A stretch of DNA of 64,000 nt. It comes from a virus. This document shows, piece by piece, positions 22,932 through 30,582 of this stretch (the stretch's first letter is position 1; the number at the start of each line of letters is the position of its first letter). A model generated the notes under the pieces. It worked only from the letters and a program-made list of their open reading frames with translations. It made no database searches and was not told the DNA's origin. The DNA lies in IMG/VR virus record IMGVR_UViG_3300029893_000001, positions 1-64,000 of that record, one strand, 5' to 3'. The position numbers were made by a program, and so were the translations under genes.

Positions 22932-23092
22932 CGTTTCTTTTCCTCACGTTCGCGGATATCTTTAGCTATCCGTTCCACGTGAGCCGCAGCAACTTTCTTT
23001 CCGATCCCAGTATGCTCGGAGAAATTGTGAATCACCCGCTCAAGGGCGACTTGCAGGTGCTTCAGGCTGGCTTTCCACTGAACCTCGGCCAC
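22928..23092 (-). CDS. Small basic helical protein, 54 aa (start uncertain)
   Basis: No ATG is available. A GTG at 23092 gives VAEVQWKASLKHLQVALERV and so on; a second GTG at 23035 starts just after the upstream stop at 23040 and would give 35 residues. The end (IAKDIREREEKKR) overlaps the next start by 4 bases. The coupling supports a real gene, the N-terminus is open. Confidence 0.45.
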   Translation of the reverse strand: MAEVQWKASLKHLQVALERVIHNFSEHTGIGKKVAAAHVERIAKDIREREEKKR

Positions 23093-23285
23093 TTTCCTGT
23101 ACCTCAACTGCGCGTTCTGCTAGGGAGAGTCCCCAGTAGATAGCGTAGCCGATACCAGAAATCATAGCACCGCTCAGCACACAGCACAACAGCATCCAGG
23201 CGAGCCAAGCCCCGCCGAATAGCTTCAGGAGGCTGCGCAGTGACGAATGCACGGCTCGGTCAGTGGTATGCATCGAGCGTTTCAT
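23040..23285 (-). CDS. Small membrane protein, 81 aa
   Basis: MKRSMHTTDRAVHSSLRSLL followed by a long hydrophobic region at residues 22-52, probably one or two membrane helices, and a short polar tail. It overlaps the start of the upstream gene's stop by 4 bases. A possible membrane or lysis accessory protein; nothing specific. Confidence 0.6.
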   Translation of the reverse strand: MKRSMHTTDRAVHSSLRSLLKLFGGAWLAWMLLCCVLSGAMISGIGYAIYWGLSLAERAVEVQESGRGSVESQPEAPASRP

Positions 23286-23923
23286 ACTGCTTCCTCCGTC
23301 TGACTAACTTCCCAGCGGCCCACTTCACGGTAGTAGTGCCCTTCAATCTCTAGGGAAATATCCCTAAAGTTCAGACGAACAACAAGGTTGTCCCTCATGT
23401 CGTTGTACCCGTATTCTTGGGTCATGAAGTTGAGTAGCGCGTGCTCTGCGAATGTTACGCAAAATGGGCGCTTCGAAGATTTCAACTCGTCGAGTCGGTC
23501 AAGATACTGCGAAGGGACTCGTATTTCCTCCCCACCGTCAGAATAAAAATCCCAGTAGACAGCAACGAGCTTTCTTTTGGAGCCGCGATCGGTTCGTTCT
23601 GTTCCGTAGCCGATCTGGTAGATTTGTCCGCTCTTTCGGCAGATCGCAATAGTCCACCCGGGAGATCTGTACGAAATGCCACCAAAGATTCTTGTGCTAA
23701 CTTCTTCTGTCAGAAGCTCGTTTCCGTACGGATCGAGGACAAGAAGCGTCTGATCTCCGAATTTCAAGTTGAAATTCGTGAGCTTCGAAAGCGGAGGAAT
23801 TTTGGTGCGACAAGCCGTGCTTTTCCACCCTGAGTCTGATTTGTAGACTCGACGAATGGTCTTTCCCTCTACACCACGTATCGGAACAGACTTGTAGTCA
23901 ACTTCCTTGAGCTTTTTGGCCAT
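23282..23923 (-). CDS. Hypothetical protein, 213 aa
   Basis: A 213-residue beta-rich basic protein (MAKKLKEVDYKSVPIRGVEG; VAVYWDFYSDGGEEIRVPSQ). No catalytic motif recognised. It is preceded by a good GGAG site (CGGAGCCTCC). Confidence 0.6.
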   Translation of the reverse strand: MAKKLKEVDYKSVPIRGVEGKTIRRVYKSDSGWKSTACRTKIPPLSKLTNFNLKFGDQTLLVLDPYGNELLTEEVSTRIFGGISYRSPGWTIAICRKSGQIYQIGYGTERTDRGSKRKLVAVYWDFYSDGGEEIRVPSQYLDRLDELKSSKRPFCVTFAEHALLNFMTQEYGYNDMRDNLVVRLNFRDISLEIEGHYYREVGRWEVSQTEEAV

Positions 23924-23953
23924 GGAGGCTCCGATGTTAAAAGGCTTTGACGC

Positions 23954-24412
23954 TCACCCGCCTTCAGGATCAAACTGATCGGGTTCGGAGTCCGCCTTAG
24001 GGTAGTACTTGCGGTTGGACCGGGCCTCCCACCCATCCCTGCTGTCGCTCTCTAGATCCCAGTTCGGTTCAATGAGATTCAGCGGCTCATGTTCCCAGCC
24101 CAATACATCTGCCACCTCTTTGAGCTTTGCATTTAGAGGCTTGTAATGCGGTCTCACCCCGCCCTTGCGATAGATTCCGGAGTGGAATACCCGAGTGACT
24201 ACTTGTCCGTGTCCTTCCGCTTCCATCAGCGCAAGGTTTACGTCTAGCCGGTGGTCACCGAACGGATTCTGTTCAGGGTATACTACCACCGAAATGCCAG
24301 CTCGGTCGAAAGAGTAGAAATGAAGGTCCTGGACTGCGTCTTCCCAGGTCTCGGCTTCCACTTCAAACCACGCAGTTTGGTTCGGCTTCACCATTCGACA
24401 TCGAAACTTCAT
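23954..24412 (-). CDS. Hypothetical protein, 152 aa
   Basis: A 152-residue acidic protein (MKFRCRMVKPNQTAWFEVEA). Its N-terminal half has a beta-alpha-beta pattern, with EAETWEDAVQDLHFYSFDRA as the helix. No family recognised. Confidence 0.6.
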   Translation of the reverse strand: MKFRCRMVKPNQTAWFEVEAETWEDAVQDLHFYSFDRAGISVVVYPEQNPFGDHRLDVNLALMEAEGHGQVVTRVFHSGIYRKGGVRPHYKPLNAKLKEVADVLGWEHEPLNLIEPNWDLESDSRDGWEARSNRKYYPKADSEPDQFDPEGG

Positions 24413-24421
24413 GTAGATCCC

Positions 24422-24802
24422 TCAGGCGTTCTTTAGGCTAACGATTCGCACGTTTCGGCCTATGCCCTTGAGCCCTTCGTTGCCCCCACCCCTCGCACGG
24501 GCCCCCGTGGACGTGAAGTACGCAGAGTTTTGAGCTACACGTGCGGGAAATCTTGCGTCTGCGATGTACACGTTGTCCCAAGTGTTCGCAGTGGCTTCTC
24601 GGATCACTCTGCACTTGAAACCAGCACAGACAAGACCAGTAACAGTATCCATCACGCAAGCATCTAGATTGATGCCGCAGACAGTAACGATGTTACCGTG
24701 CCGCTTCCGGTGAAGGGCCTCACGAACTTCGACTGCACCATTATCTTGGCGCTTCTTCACCAGCGATAGTTTGGCGTATCGTCCGATTGCTTTTTGCAGC
24801 AA
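24422..24802 (-). pseudogene. Isochorismatase-like hydrolase, N-terminus missing
   Basis: The segment VTVCGINLDACVMDTVTGLV matches the C-terminal half of cysteine hydrolases of the isochorismatase family (V.G...D.CV..T...A), with the cysteine as nucleophile; LVKKRQD just before it fits the conserved lysine region. The normal first 80-100 residues with the catalytic Asp are absent. An in-frame TAG lies just upstream of the only possible (TTG) start. The break coincides with the left edge of the GC-rich foreign patch, so the gene was probably truncated by that rearrangement. Confidence 0.5.
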
Positions 24803-24943
24803 TGGTGATGTCGGCTACTTGCCGTTCGACAGCGAAGCGCGGACTTAATGTCCGCCTTTCGCATCATTCTGGCAAGTGGGCTCGCATCTCGACTTGCCAA
24901 TCGCGGTCGTTACGCGTACCTTTGATCCGCGTACCGCTTCGAG

Positions 24944-25516
24944 ATGGCAACCATGCGATCCGCCGAGTTCTTCGCCACCCACCCCGTGTTCACGCACGAG
25001 GAGTACCTCGCGGCACGCGGAGGGCGTGGGGACCGGAGCCCTCGGACGGCCGACAGCCTGCTCACCCGCCATGCCGCCGCCGGAAGGATCCTACGCGTCC
25101 GCCGGGGGCTGTACGCGTCCGTACCGGCCGGCGCGACGCCGGACACGTTCCAGGTGGATCCGTTCCTGCTGGCGACCAAGCTCGCCCCCGATGCGGCCGT
25201 CGCCTACCACGCCGCGCTGCAGTTCCGGGGCAAGACGTACTCGGTGTGGCACCGCTTCACCGTCCTCACTCGCAGCCACGTGCGTCCGCTGACCTTCCAG
25301 GGGAGCGAGTTCGTGGCGGTCCGGCCGCCGCGCGCCCTCAAAGGGCTTCCAGATCTCGGCGGCGGCATCACCTCGGAGCCGCACGCCGGCGGGACCGTCC
25401 GCGTGACGACGTTCGAGCGTACCCGAGCGGCCAGGCCCACGCGCTGTGCGGTTCGAGCACGCCCGGGATGCACACGCGCACGCGGCCGAGGCCCTCGGGG
25501 TCCTTCCGGTGGGTGA
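24944..25516 (+). pseudogene. AbiEi-type antitoxin/regulator, C-terminus missing
   Basis: A winged-helix start ([20 protein letters not shown] followed by RGLYASVP) and [20 protein letters not shown] are typical of AbiEi-family type IV antitoxins, which repress and neutralise AbiEii nucleotidyltransferase toxins. The family homology ends at VRVTTFERT (about 25,423), exactly where members normally continue with L-V-D; the remaining frame is Arg/Pro-rich nonsense. No AbiEii partner follows. GC content is far above the surrounding phage. A fragment of host or other mobile DNA. Confidence 0.7.
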
Positions 25517-25595
25517 CGTAGCCGACGTACATCCCGAACCGCCGGGTGTCGTGGGCCTCGATGTCGTCGTCGAACTGGCTGAAGGACATGCTCAC
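25368..25595 (-). pseudogene. Baseplate gpV/gp5-like OB-fold protein, truncated
   Basis: After [20 protein letters not shown] the frame reads [20 protein letters not shown] followed by [18 protein letters not shown], the N-terminal OB-fold pattern of phage baseplate or VgrG-like hub proteins (G.V....DP.G.GRVRV..PG......WA.P). It breaks off after about 58 residues at the junction near 25,423. Just upstream (25596-25655) is the C-terminal end of another gene ([15 protein letters not shown]...SVAR, stop TGA), so the piece comes from a tail operon. Confidence 0.65.
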
Positions 25596-25605
25596 CTCGC
25601 AACGC

Positions 25606-25968
25606 TCATCCCGGCCTCCGGGTCCTCGGCGCCGATGGGCCGGCCGTCGCGCCGGTACTCGGAGTCAAGAATCCTTTGCCTCGGCCGTTTTCGTACGGCA
25701 CTGGAGTCTTGAATTGGCCTGCCGTCGCGTCGAGAACTCTATCGGTACGGCGGTGTTTCAAGAACCAGTGAGGCTCCCCTTCATGCCATATGAAGCACGG
25801 TTTCCATTCGTCTCCGAGGAGGTGGAATAACACCTCACTCGCAACATAACAGTGCCCAGCTAGCGGGTTGGGGTTTCCTCTGTATGGGGGTTGACGCAGG
25901 TCATCGGTCAGGAAGGTTTGAACCTTCCTGACCAATGCCTCTGTTGTCAGCCTATGCAGATGCGGCAA
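25606..25968 (-). pseudogene. Conserved phage protein with altered C-terminus
   Basis: The first 103 residues, with PLAGHCYVASEVLFHLLG, PHWFLKHR and VLDATAGQF...[12 protein letters not shown], match a family I recognise from phages and bacteria (a small protein with conserved Cys-Tyr and His, possibly a papain-like fold). After GFLTP the usual end is lost and 17 residues of GC-rich frame follow. The last phage-derived codon is near 25,659. The core may still fold. Confidence 0.55.
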
Positions 25969-25980
25969 GGAGCGCTCCGC

Positions 25981-26391
25981 TCAGGATTCGAGAGCGGCGA
26001 TCCGCTTCTGAAGTTCCTTCTCCGAGAGTGCGGAAAGCTTGCCGTCCTGCTTCTCGGCGAGAATCTGGAGCAGCTTCTCCCTCTCCTTCTTGTTCTCTGC
26101 GCGACGCTTTGCGTTCTCCTCGTCGGCGAGCTTGACCGCGATAACGCGCTTGACGACTTCGAGCGTCATCTCCAGCCGGGTGTGAGCCGGGGTCTTGGCA
26201 GTCGACACGAAGCTCTCCTCGGTCGCGTCCTTGAATGCCTTGTTGACAGCACGAGCAATGGCGTCGAGGTTGAAGCCGTCGGTCGAGCGCAGCGGGACAT
26301 CCCAGAGCGCCTCAACTGACAGCTCACCACGCGTAGACGTGAAGCGGAGCTTGTTGCGGGTGGCGTACTCGAAGAGATCGTTGCTGTTCAT
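25981..26391 (-). CDS. Conserved phage protein of unknown function, 136 aa
   Basis: MNSNDLFEYATRNKLRFTST followed by GELSVEALWDVPL and GFNLDAIARAVNKAFKDATE is a strong family pattern seen across many unrelated phages (LFE.A.R.KLRF....G.L.VEDLWDLPL). The C-terminal half is a long charged helix. It is usually annotated as hypothetical. It sits in tandem with the large 26418-28490 gene. Confidence 0.75.
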   Translation of the reverse strand: MNSNDLFEYATRNKLRFTSTRGELSVEALWDVPLRSTDGFNLDAIARAVNKAFKDATEESFVSTAKTPAHTRLEMTLEVVKRVIAVKLADEENAKRRAENKKEREKLLQILAEKQDGKLSALSEKELQKRIAALES

Positions 26392-26417
26392 GTTCTCTAT
26401 CTCCTGTCTGTTGTGGT

Positions 26418-28490
26418 TCAGATACCGACGTGGATGTTAAAGATGCGCTGCTTCTTGCCCTGCTGGGCGCGGACGAGGAACGTGTCCTTCTTAGTGGAAG
26501 AAAAGCCAAGACCAGCCAGGTGCCCATCCGTGGGGCGGCACTTGGTCTTGTCGCCGATGACCTCGAACACCTTCCGGTGCTCTTCAAGACGCGGGTGGAG
26601 GAACTCGTTGTAGAACCCGCGCATGTCCTCGTCGCTCTTCGCGCCCTCCAGGACAAAGAAGGTGTGCTTGTTCCCCACGGCGTTGTCACCCCAGTAGTTC
26701 GGGCTGAGCATCACCATGTTAACCTTGACGTACTGCTCGGTCGTCAGGCCCCACTTCTCCTGAGAGATGTTCGAGGCCGTGATGCCGGAGTCGCCCGGCT
26801 CGATGCGCTCGATGACGCCGTTCCTCATGTGCAGCGTCACCACCGTGACATTCTGATGGTTGCGGACCGGCTTGTTGTACGAGTAGTGCGTGAGCTTGCC
26901 CTCGCTCTCCACCTCGATGACGAACCCGGGGTTGCTGCTCTCGCGGAAGGTGTAGTTATTCACGACGACTCGGTACGGCCCATCCGGCGGCTGGGTCGCC
27001 CATACCACGTTCTCGACGGGCTCGCGCGTCGTGCCGCGGCCGGCGTTCATGTCGACGTCGAGGGTGCCGCCTGTCCAGCCACGCTTGTTCCCGAAGTAGA
27101 TGTGGTCACTCAGGCCCCGCATTCCGCGCCCCGAGGGCTCGTGGATGTGGAGGTCGAGATCATCGTAGTTGAACCACGACAGCGAGACCCGGAGGATCGC
27201 ACCATCCACCTTGCCGCCGGCCTTCTTCACGCGCTCCTTGATCGAGTCGGCGACGTTGCCACCATAGGACCACGCGAAGTCGTTGGTCCAGCGGAAGAGC
27301 TGCTTCGGTTCCGGATACACTGGCGCCGTCAGGGCCATCAGGTTCCCGAGGTGCTTCCCGGTGAAGAAGACTTCCATGGCCTGCGTCTTGGGAAGCACGC
27401 TGGTCATGAAGTCTTCGAGCGAGATGTCCTCTGCGCGCTCTTCGTCCTTTGTGTGGCTTTGGGCCGTTGCCCTGGCGTGCTTCATGAGCACGTCGCCGAT
27501 GCCGCCCTTCATCAGGGGGCGAGCAGCACCATCGACCCATTTCACGTCGTTCACCGACACATCGCCGATGACAGCGAACCGACGCTCCAGAGCCTGTTCA
27601 AGGCCTAGTGCTTCGATGGTTTCCATCGCCTTCTTAACCATTCCAGGCGTGATGAGGGCCGTCGTCCGCTTATAATTCTGTGGAGCGACCTTCGTCTCGA
27701 AGCTACGCACCGCACGTTCAAGCTCCTGACCATCAGAGAGATCCTGAACTAGAGTGCCGATGACAGTATTACGAAACCTGGCAGCAGGACTGCCAGCATT
27801 CGCCCACGTGAAGAGCAAACGCTCTGCAGCCTTCTTCGATAGGAAATCGCGCTGCATCTTCTGGAATTCGACAACGGCACGCTTGTGTTCCTCGCCGCGA
27901 TACAAGCTGTTGCTCTCGATAAGAGAGAGGACGGTGCTGACGGCATCGGGCGTGAGTTCGAGAAGACCACGCTCGAAGACATGGACCGTGGTCCGGTAAT
28001 TTCCGCGATCGGCGTCCGGAGTAGCGGAACGGAAGCCATGCGGGATCACCTCCGTATAGAAGTGCTCCCAGGTCAGGGCCTTATGCGACTCCTTGTCGAG
28101 CGAGTGCGACTGCTGCGCGCCGAACTGCGTCTCATTCTTCCCGACACGGAAGATGTCGCGAATGCCCACCGAATTTACGGCGTTCCGAAGCGCCGCAGCG
28201 ACTGTGGCATAGTGCTCAGGGGCACGCTCTGCTGCGTGATCCCAGATAGTACGCACCTTTCCATTCGAGAGGGTAACCACACAGCCGGCACGGCGGATGA
28301 AATTTCGACAGCACGAGCAGTCATGCTCGGTGCGCACCTTGAAAATGGGGTCGGTCCCCTCCGGGAAGGACGCCAGGTATGTCGACCAGAGGGCGTCACC
28401 GTCCAAATCTGCGACGAAGACGGCGTTGTTCTTCACGATGTCCTGGAAAGAGGCGGCGACTATGCGAGCGAACGCAGAGAAAAGAGTCAT
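26418..28490 (-). CDS. Large protein with Cys motif and DUF2135-like domain, 691 aa
   Basis: Start at 28490 (MTLFSAFARIVAASFQDIVK) with AGGAAACG upstream; the earlier in-frame ATG overlaps the small upstream gene. Residues 56-64 read HDCSCCRNF, a possible metal site. The middle is helical. Residues 438-550 (SWFNYDDLDLH, GGTLDVDMNAG, ENVVWATQPPDGPYRVVVNN) look like a DUF2135-type beta sandwich. Proteins with this layout occur in phages and bacteria beside the 25981-type gene. No activity is known to me. Confidence 0.75.
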   Translation of the reverse strand: MTLFSAFARIVAASFQDIVKNNAVFVADLDGDALWSTYLASFPEGTDPIFKVRTEHDCSCCRNFIRRAGCVVTLSNGKVRTIWDHAAERAPEHYATVAAALRNAVNSVGIRDIFRVGKNETQFGAQQSHSLDKESHKALTWEHFYTEVIPHGFRSATPDADRGNYRTTVHVFERGLLELTPDAVSTVLSLIESNSLYRGEEHKRAVVEFQKMQRDFLSKKAAERLLFTWANAGSPAARFRNTVIGTLVQDLSDGQELERAVRSFETKVAPQNYKRTTALITPGMVKKAMETIEALGLEQALERRFAVIGDVSVNDVKWVDGAARPLMKGGIGDVLMKHARATAQSHTKDEERAEDISLEDFMTSVLPKTQAMEVFFTGKHLGNLMALTAPVYPEPKQLFRWTNDFAWSYGGNVADSIKERVKKAGGKVDGAILRVSLSWFNYDDLDLHIHEPSGRGMRGLSDHIYFGNKRGWTGGTLDVDMNAGRGTTREPVENVVWATQPPDGPYRVVVNNYTFRESSNPGFVIEVESEGKLTHYSYNKPVRNHQNVTVVTLHMRNGVIERIEPGDSGITASNISQEKWGLTTEQYVKVNMVMLSPNYWGDNAVGNKHTFFVLEGAKSDEDMRGFYNEFLHPRLEEHRKVFEVIGDKTKCRPTDGHLAGLGFSSTKKDTFLVRAQQGKKQRIFNIHVGI

Positions 28491-28501
28491 GGTTTCGTTT
28501 C

Positions 28502-28609
28502 CTATTCGCACATTTCGGGCGTGAGCTTCACGAGTTTGTTTACGGAGCGGTGAGTTGCCACCCATTCATCGTCGACCGTGTATAGGTAGGCATATTCCCC
28601 GAATTCCAT
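28502..28609 (-). CDS. Small hypothetical protein, 35 aa
   Basis: ATG at 28609 after GGAGACAGACAC. Product MEFGEYAYLYTVDDEWVATH plus a short tail ending LTPEMCE. It fills the gap between the terminator at 28627-28679 and the large gene; composition and spacing fit a real gene, but it is short. Confidence 0.5.
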   Translation of the reverse strand: MEFGEYAYLYTVDDEWVATHRSVNKLVKLTPEMCE

Positions 28610-28626
28610 GTGTCTGTCTCCGTACT

Positions 28627-28679
28627 CAAAACCAAACGGCGGAGGATACCTGATTGGCACCCTCCGCCGTTTGGTTTTG
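28627..28679 (-). terminator. Long terminator hairpin
   Basis: Perfect 19-bp arms (28627-28645 and 28661-28679) with a 15-base loop; the arms begin CAAAACC and end GGTTTTG, giving A and T runs on both outer sides. It follows the stop of the 28685-29461 gene by five bases. Confidence 0.85.
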
Positions 28680-28684
28680 TTGTT

Positions 28685-29461
28685 TCAGAGCTTGTCGAGA
28701 CCTTCGTCTCGGATGGTCTTCTTCGAGAGCTGCCTCTTCTCGACGGCGAGACGAACACAGCCGGGAACGATCTCTCCGGCGTGAGTGGCGTTACCGTGGG
28801 CTCCGGAAAGCTCCATGCATCCGTAGGGGCCCACCTTGAACTCCTTCCGGAGAACCACGTCGTAGCCGCTGTGGCCAAAACGAAGATGGGTGTAACGGAC
28901 CCAGAACCAAACACCCAGGATCTGGCGGTATTCCTCGAAGTCGTTGATGACCTTTCGGGGATCATGAGCGGAGGGACGACGCCGGAACCTCCTACCTCGA
29001 TAACCCTTCTTCGGCTTGAACGCCTTCAACAGACCGTGCGGATCCACGTAGAATTCGCCGGGCGAGAGCGGCATGAATTCGCCACCGTAACCGAGGTCGG
29101 AGCGATGGGGAACCCCATCGATCCACATGGGCGTCAGCTCCACAAAATCCCGATACAGGTGGTCAAGGACGTGCTTCTGGGTGGTGCTGCTCGGGCGAAG
29201 GTGCTCCCGGATTTCCGAATTCACCTTGTTCCAGGGCCGCCCCACATTCTTTCGAAGGAAACCCTTCAAGGGCGGAAAATACTCGTTGAGATACTTTCCG
29301 CTGTAGTACCGGATGTTGGGGAACTTCATCGACTCCTTCTTCGGGAGATCGTCCCACTTCTCCGGGTTCTTGCCCTTACGTCGGTCGGAACGAAGGTTCG
29401 CCTTACCGTCTCCGCCGAAGCGGGGCCTTTCCACGAGCTTCTTAGCGATATCGTTACGCAT
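28685..29461 (-). CDS. Conserved basic protein, 258 aa
   Basis: A Lys/Arg-rich protein with GRPWNKVNSEIREHLRPSST near residue 74, HVLDHLYRDFVEL, and GHSGYDVVLRKEF near the C-terminus. I recognise the RPWNKV.SE....L.......H......V pattern from uncharacterised proteins of Planctomycetes, myxobacteria and phages, where it tends to accompany the DUF2135-like protein. Nucleic-acid binding is suggested by charge only. Confidence 0.65.
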   Translation of the reverse strand: MRNDIAKKLVERPRFGGDGKANLRSDRRKGKNPEKWDDLPKKESMKFPNIRYYSGKYLNEYFPPLKGFLRKNVGRPWNKVNSEIREHLRPSSTTQKHVLDHLYRDFVELTPMWIDGVPHRSDLGYGGEFMPLSPGEFYVDPHGLLKAFKPKKGYRGRRFRRRPSAHDPRKVINDFEEYRQILGVWFWVRYTHLRFGHSGYDVVLRKEFKVGPYGCMELSGAHGNATHAGEIVPGCVRLAVEKRQLSKKTIRDEGLDKL

Positions 29462-29485
29462 TTCATTCCTTTCGGTTGGGGTAAC

Positions 29486-29530
29486 CTAAAGTTCTGAAAC
29501 GCGAACAATCCTTTCCGTGCTGAAGATCAT
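29486..29530 (-). CDS. Possible 14-aa leader peptide
   Basis: ATG at 29530 with GGAGAAGAAA upstream opens a 14-codon frame (MIFSTERIVRVSEL, TAG) ahead of the 28685-29461 gene in a 140-base gap. The ribosome binding site is good but nothing else supports it. Confidence 0.25.
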   Translation of the reverse strand: MIFSTERIVRVSEL

Positions 29531-29601
29531 TTTCTTCTCCGTTAGTGGTTGAATGTTAGTGGCTCAAAGGCCGCCGGTCCAGGTCTTTTCCACGTTGCCT
29601 C

Positions 29602-29769
29602 CTACGACGCCTGTGAAAAGTACCACAGAATTGCCGCAAGGATAGCGGCGTCGACCAGAAAGAAGATCACGCAGCCAAGCTTGTCCTTCTTCGATCGGGG
29701 CGAGTCTCCTGCTGACGCAACGAGAAACCCTGCGAGGAAGTCATCGGCGTCGAAATCGTCATCAGACAT
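29602..29769 (-). CDS. Small membrane protein, 55 aa
   Basis: ATG at 29769. Acidic start (MSDDDFDADDFLAGFLVASA), a Lys-rich stretch (RSKKDKLG) and a C-terminal membrane helix (CVIFFLVDAAILAAILWYFS). The charge pattern suggests a tail-anchored protein. Start codon lies 10 bases after the end of the frameshifted gene upstream. Confidence 0.55.
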   Translation of the reverse strand: MSDDDFDADDFLAGFLVASAGDSPRSKKDKLGCVIFFLVDAAILAAILWYFSQAS

Positions 29770-29779
29770 GTGGTCCCTT

Positions 29780-29940
29780 TTACAAGTCGATGATCACTAT
29801 TCCACGTTCTGGGGCGGGCTCAGGACGCGGAAATTCAGATAGCGGGGGTTGAGGTAGTTCAACAGTTGGTGTGGGCGCTGTTCTTTCTGGCGCCTGGCTT
29901 CACGTTCACGTATTTCAGTGATGATGTGAGCAGGAAGCAT
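29780..29940 (-). pseudogene. Short conserved protein with apparent frameshift
   Basis: From the ATG at 29940 the frame reads MLPAHIITEIREREARRQKE and stops at 29797 after 47 residues. The expected family ending is in the -1 frame: PTPTVELPQPPLSE, then ERGIVIIDL and TAA at 29780. Small proteins of the form EI.ERE.RR..E...(P-rich)...RGVVIIDL are common in myxobacteria as I remember them. A -1 shift around codons 20-22 would restore it. Either a mutation, a sequencing error or programmed shifting. Confidence 0.45.
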
Positions 29941-29987
29941 CTACCTCGTCTCCTTCTATCGAAGGATAACACCAAGTTAGACGCTAA

Positions 29988-30230
29988 TTACCGATTTTCC
30001 TCTTCATCCAAGATTCGCTGCGCGGCCTGTGTCAACTCCCTCGCATACTCCAAAACTCGGTCTGCCGGAATTGATTCGTCTTGCCCCAGAACTACGAGCA
30101 AGATATTTCGCATTACAAGCCCCTGTCGAAGGCTGGCGCTGATATGATTCCATCCCGCTCCAAGCTCCGCTTTTGCGAGCTTGATCTCGCGCTCTGCGAT
30201 CTGCTCGGCTTGCGTCTTCCTGCGTGGCAT
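29988..30230 (-). CDS. Hypothetical protein under a palindromic operator region, 80 aa
   Basis: MPRRKTQAEQIAEREIKLAK begins an all-helical protein of 80 residues, reminiscent of ribbon-helix-helix or small helical regulators but without a clear motif. It is the only gene here preceded by an AT-rich, palindrome-bearing promoter (30247-30323) rather than by the GAACCC motif, so autoregulation is a reasonable thought. Confidence 0.6.
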   Translation of the reverse strand: MPRRKTQAEQIAEREIKLAKAELGAGWNHISASLRQGLVMRNILLVVLGQDESIPADRVLEYARELTQAAQRILDEEENR

Positions 30231-30246
30231 ATCCGCCTTCCCTCCG

Positions 30247-30323
30247 TATCAATTGATATTCACTTATATCGGCTGGTAGAAACGGTCCAAACCGCTCGTT
30301 ATAAACGAATATCAATTGATATT
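30247..30323 (-). promoter_or_regulatory. Two matching palindromes around a sigma70-like promoter
   Basis: TATCAATTGATA at 30247-30258 and AATATCAATTGATATT at 30308-30323 share a 12-bp palindromic core and are 61 bases apart. Between them, on the minus strand, TTGGAC is followed after 16 bases by TATAAG, a fair -35/-10 pair. A GGAGGG site precedes the ATG at 30230. The arrangement looks like a repressor with two operators that could loop. Confidence 0.6.
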
Positions 30324-30331
30324 GCTGATAA

Positions 30332-30553
30332 TCAATCTCGAAGCCTGAGGGCTGATTCCGCAGTGCCCGTTGCCCGACAAGCGTCACAGGCGTACTGATC
30401 CACTACAACCTCAGGACTCTGACGAGACGGGTTCCAAACGGTTCGCACTATATCCCTGTATCCTAGACCTCCACACCATTCGCACACCTTCTTATCTGTG
30501 GTGTAGAGCGTCCAGAGAATCTCCTCCAGGCTCATCTCTGTCCAGTGCTTCAT
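30332..30553 (-). CDS. DnaJ-type zinc-finger protein, 73 aa
   Basis: MKHWTEMSLEEILWTLYTTD, then CEWCGGLGYRD and CDACRATGT: two CxxCxGxG-type halves about 33 residues apart, a typical single zinc-binding unit related to DnaJ zinc fingers. It starts about 11 bases after the promoter motif at 30564-30582 with AGAGGCGG as ribosome binding site. Function unknown. Confidence 0.65.
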   Translation of the reverse strand: MKHWTEMSLEEILWTLYTTDKKVCEWCGGLGYRDIVRTVWNPSRQSPEVVVDQYACDACRATGTAESALRLRD

Positions 30554-30563
30554 GCCGCCTCTG

Positions 30564-30582
30564 CTAGTATCAGCAGGGTTCA
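30564..30582 (-). promoter_or_regulatory. Phage promoter-like motif sharing bases with a stop codon
   Basis: Minus strand TGAACCCTGCTGATACTAG, one mismatch from consensus. Its TGA is the stop codon of the 30580-30885 gene, and the next ATG is only 11 bases downstream of the motif. Confidence 0.7.

Larger units (their letters stand above)
24803..25655. other. GC-rich foreign patch joining two truncated gene fragments
   Basis: From about 24.93 kb the composition changes abruptly to host-like high GC and returns to phage composition at about 25,655. Inside are the AbiEi fragment (plus strand) and a tail-operon fragment (minus strand), fused at about 25,423. The flanking phage genes lose their N-terminus (24422-24802) and C-terminus (25606-25968). 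The stretch 24803-24943 has a 6-bp hairpin (24839-24855) and an inverted repeat GGCAAGT/ACTTGCC (24871-24898) but no gene. Either a real double recombination or a chimeric assembly. Confidence 0.7.

Noticed and set aside
24944-25516. A working AbiE toxin-antitoxin system
   Set aside because: No AbiEii toxin gene follows, and the AbiEi reading frame leaves its family pattern at about 25,423.
25906-25933. Perfect 13-bp inverted repeat with a 2-base loop resembling a terminator
   Set aside because: It lies within the conserved coding part of the 25606-25968 gene (ALVRKVQTFLTDD) and lacks a T-run; probably a codon coincidence.
26430-27608. Long plus-strand open frame of 392 codons
   Set aside because: It lies fully antisense to the 26418-28490 gene, whose protein has clear domain patterns; the plus-strand product is an Arg/Val/Leu-rich mirror of minus-strand codon bias.
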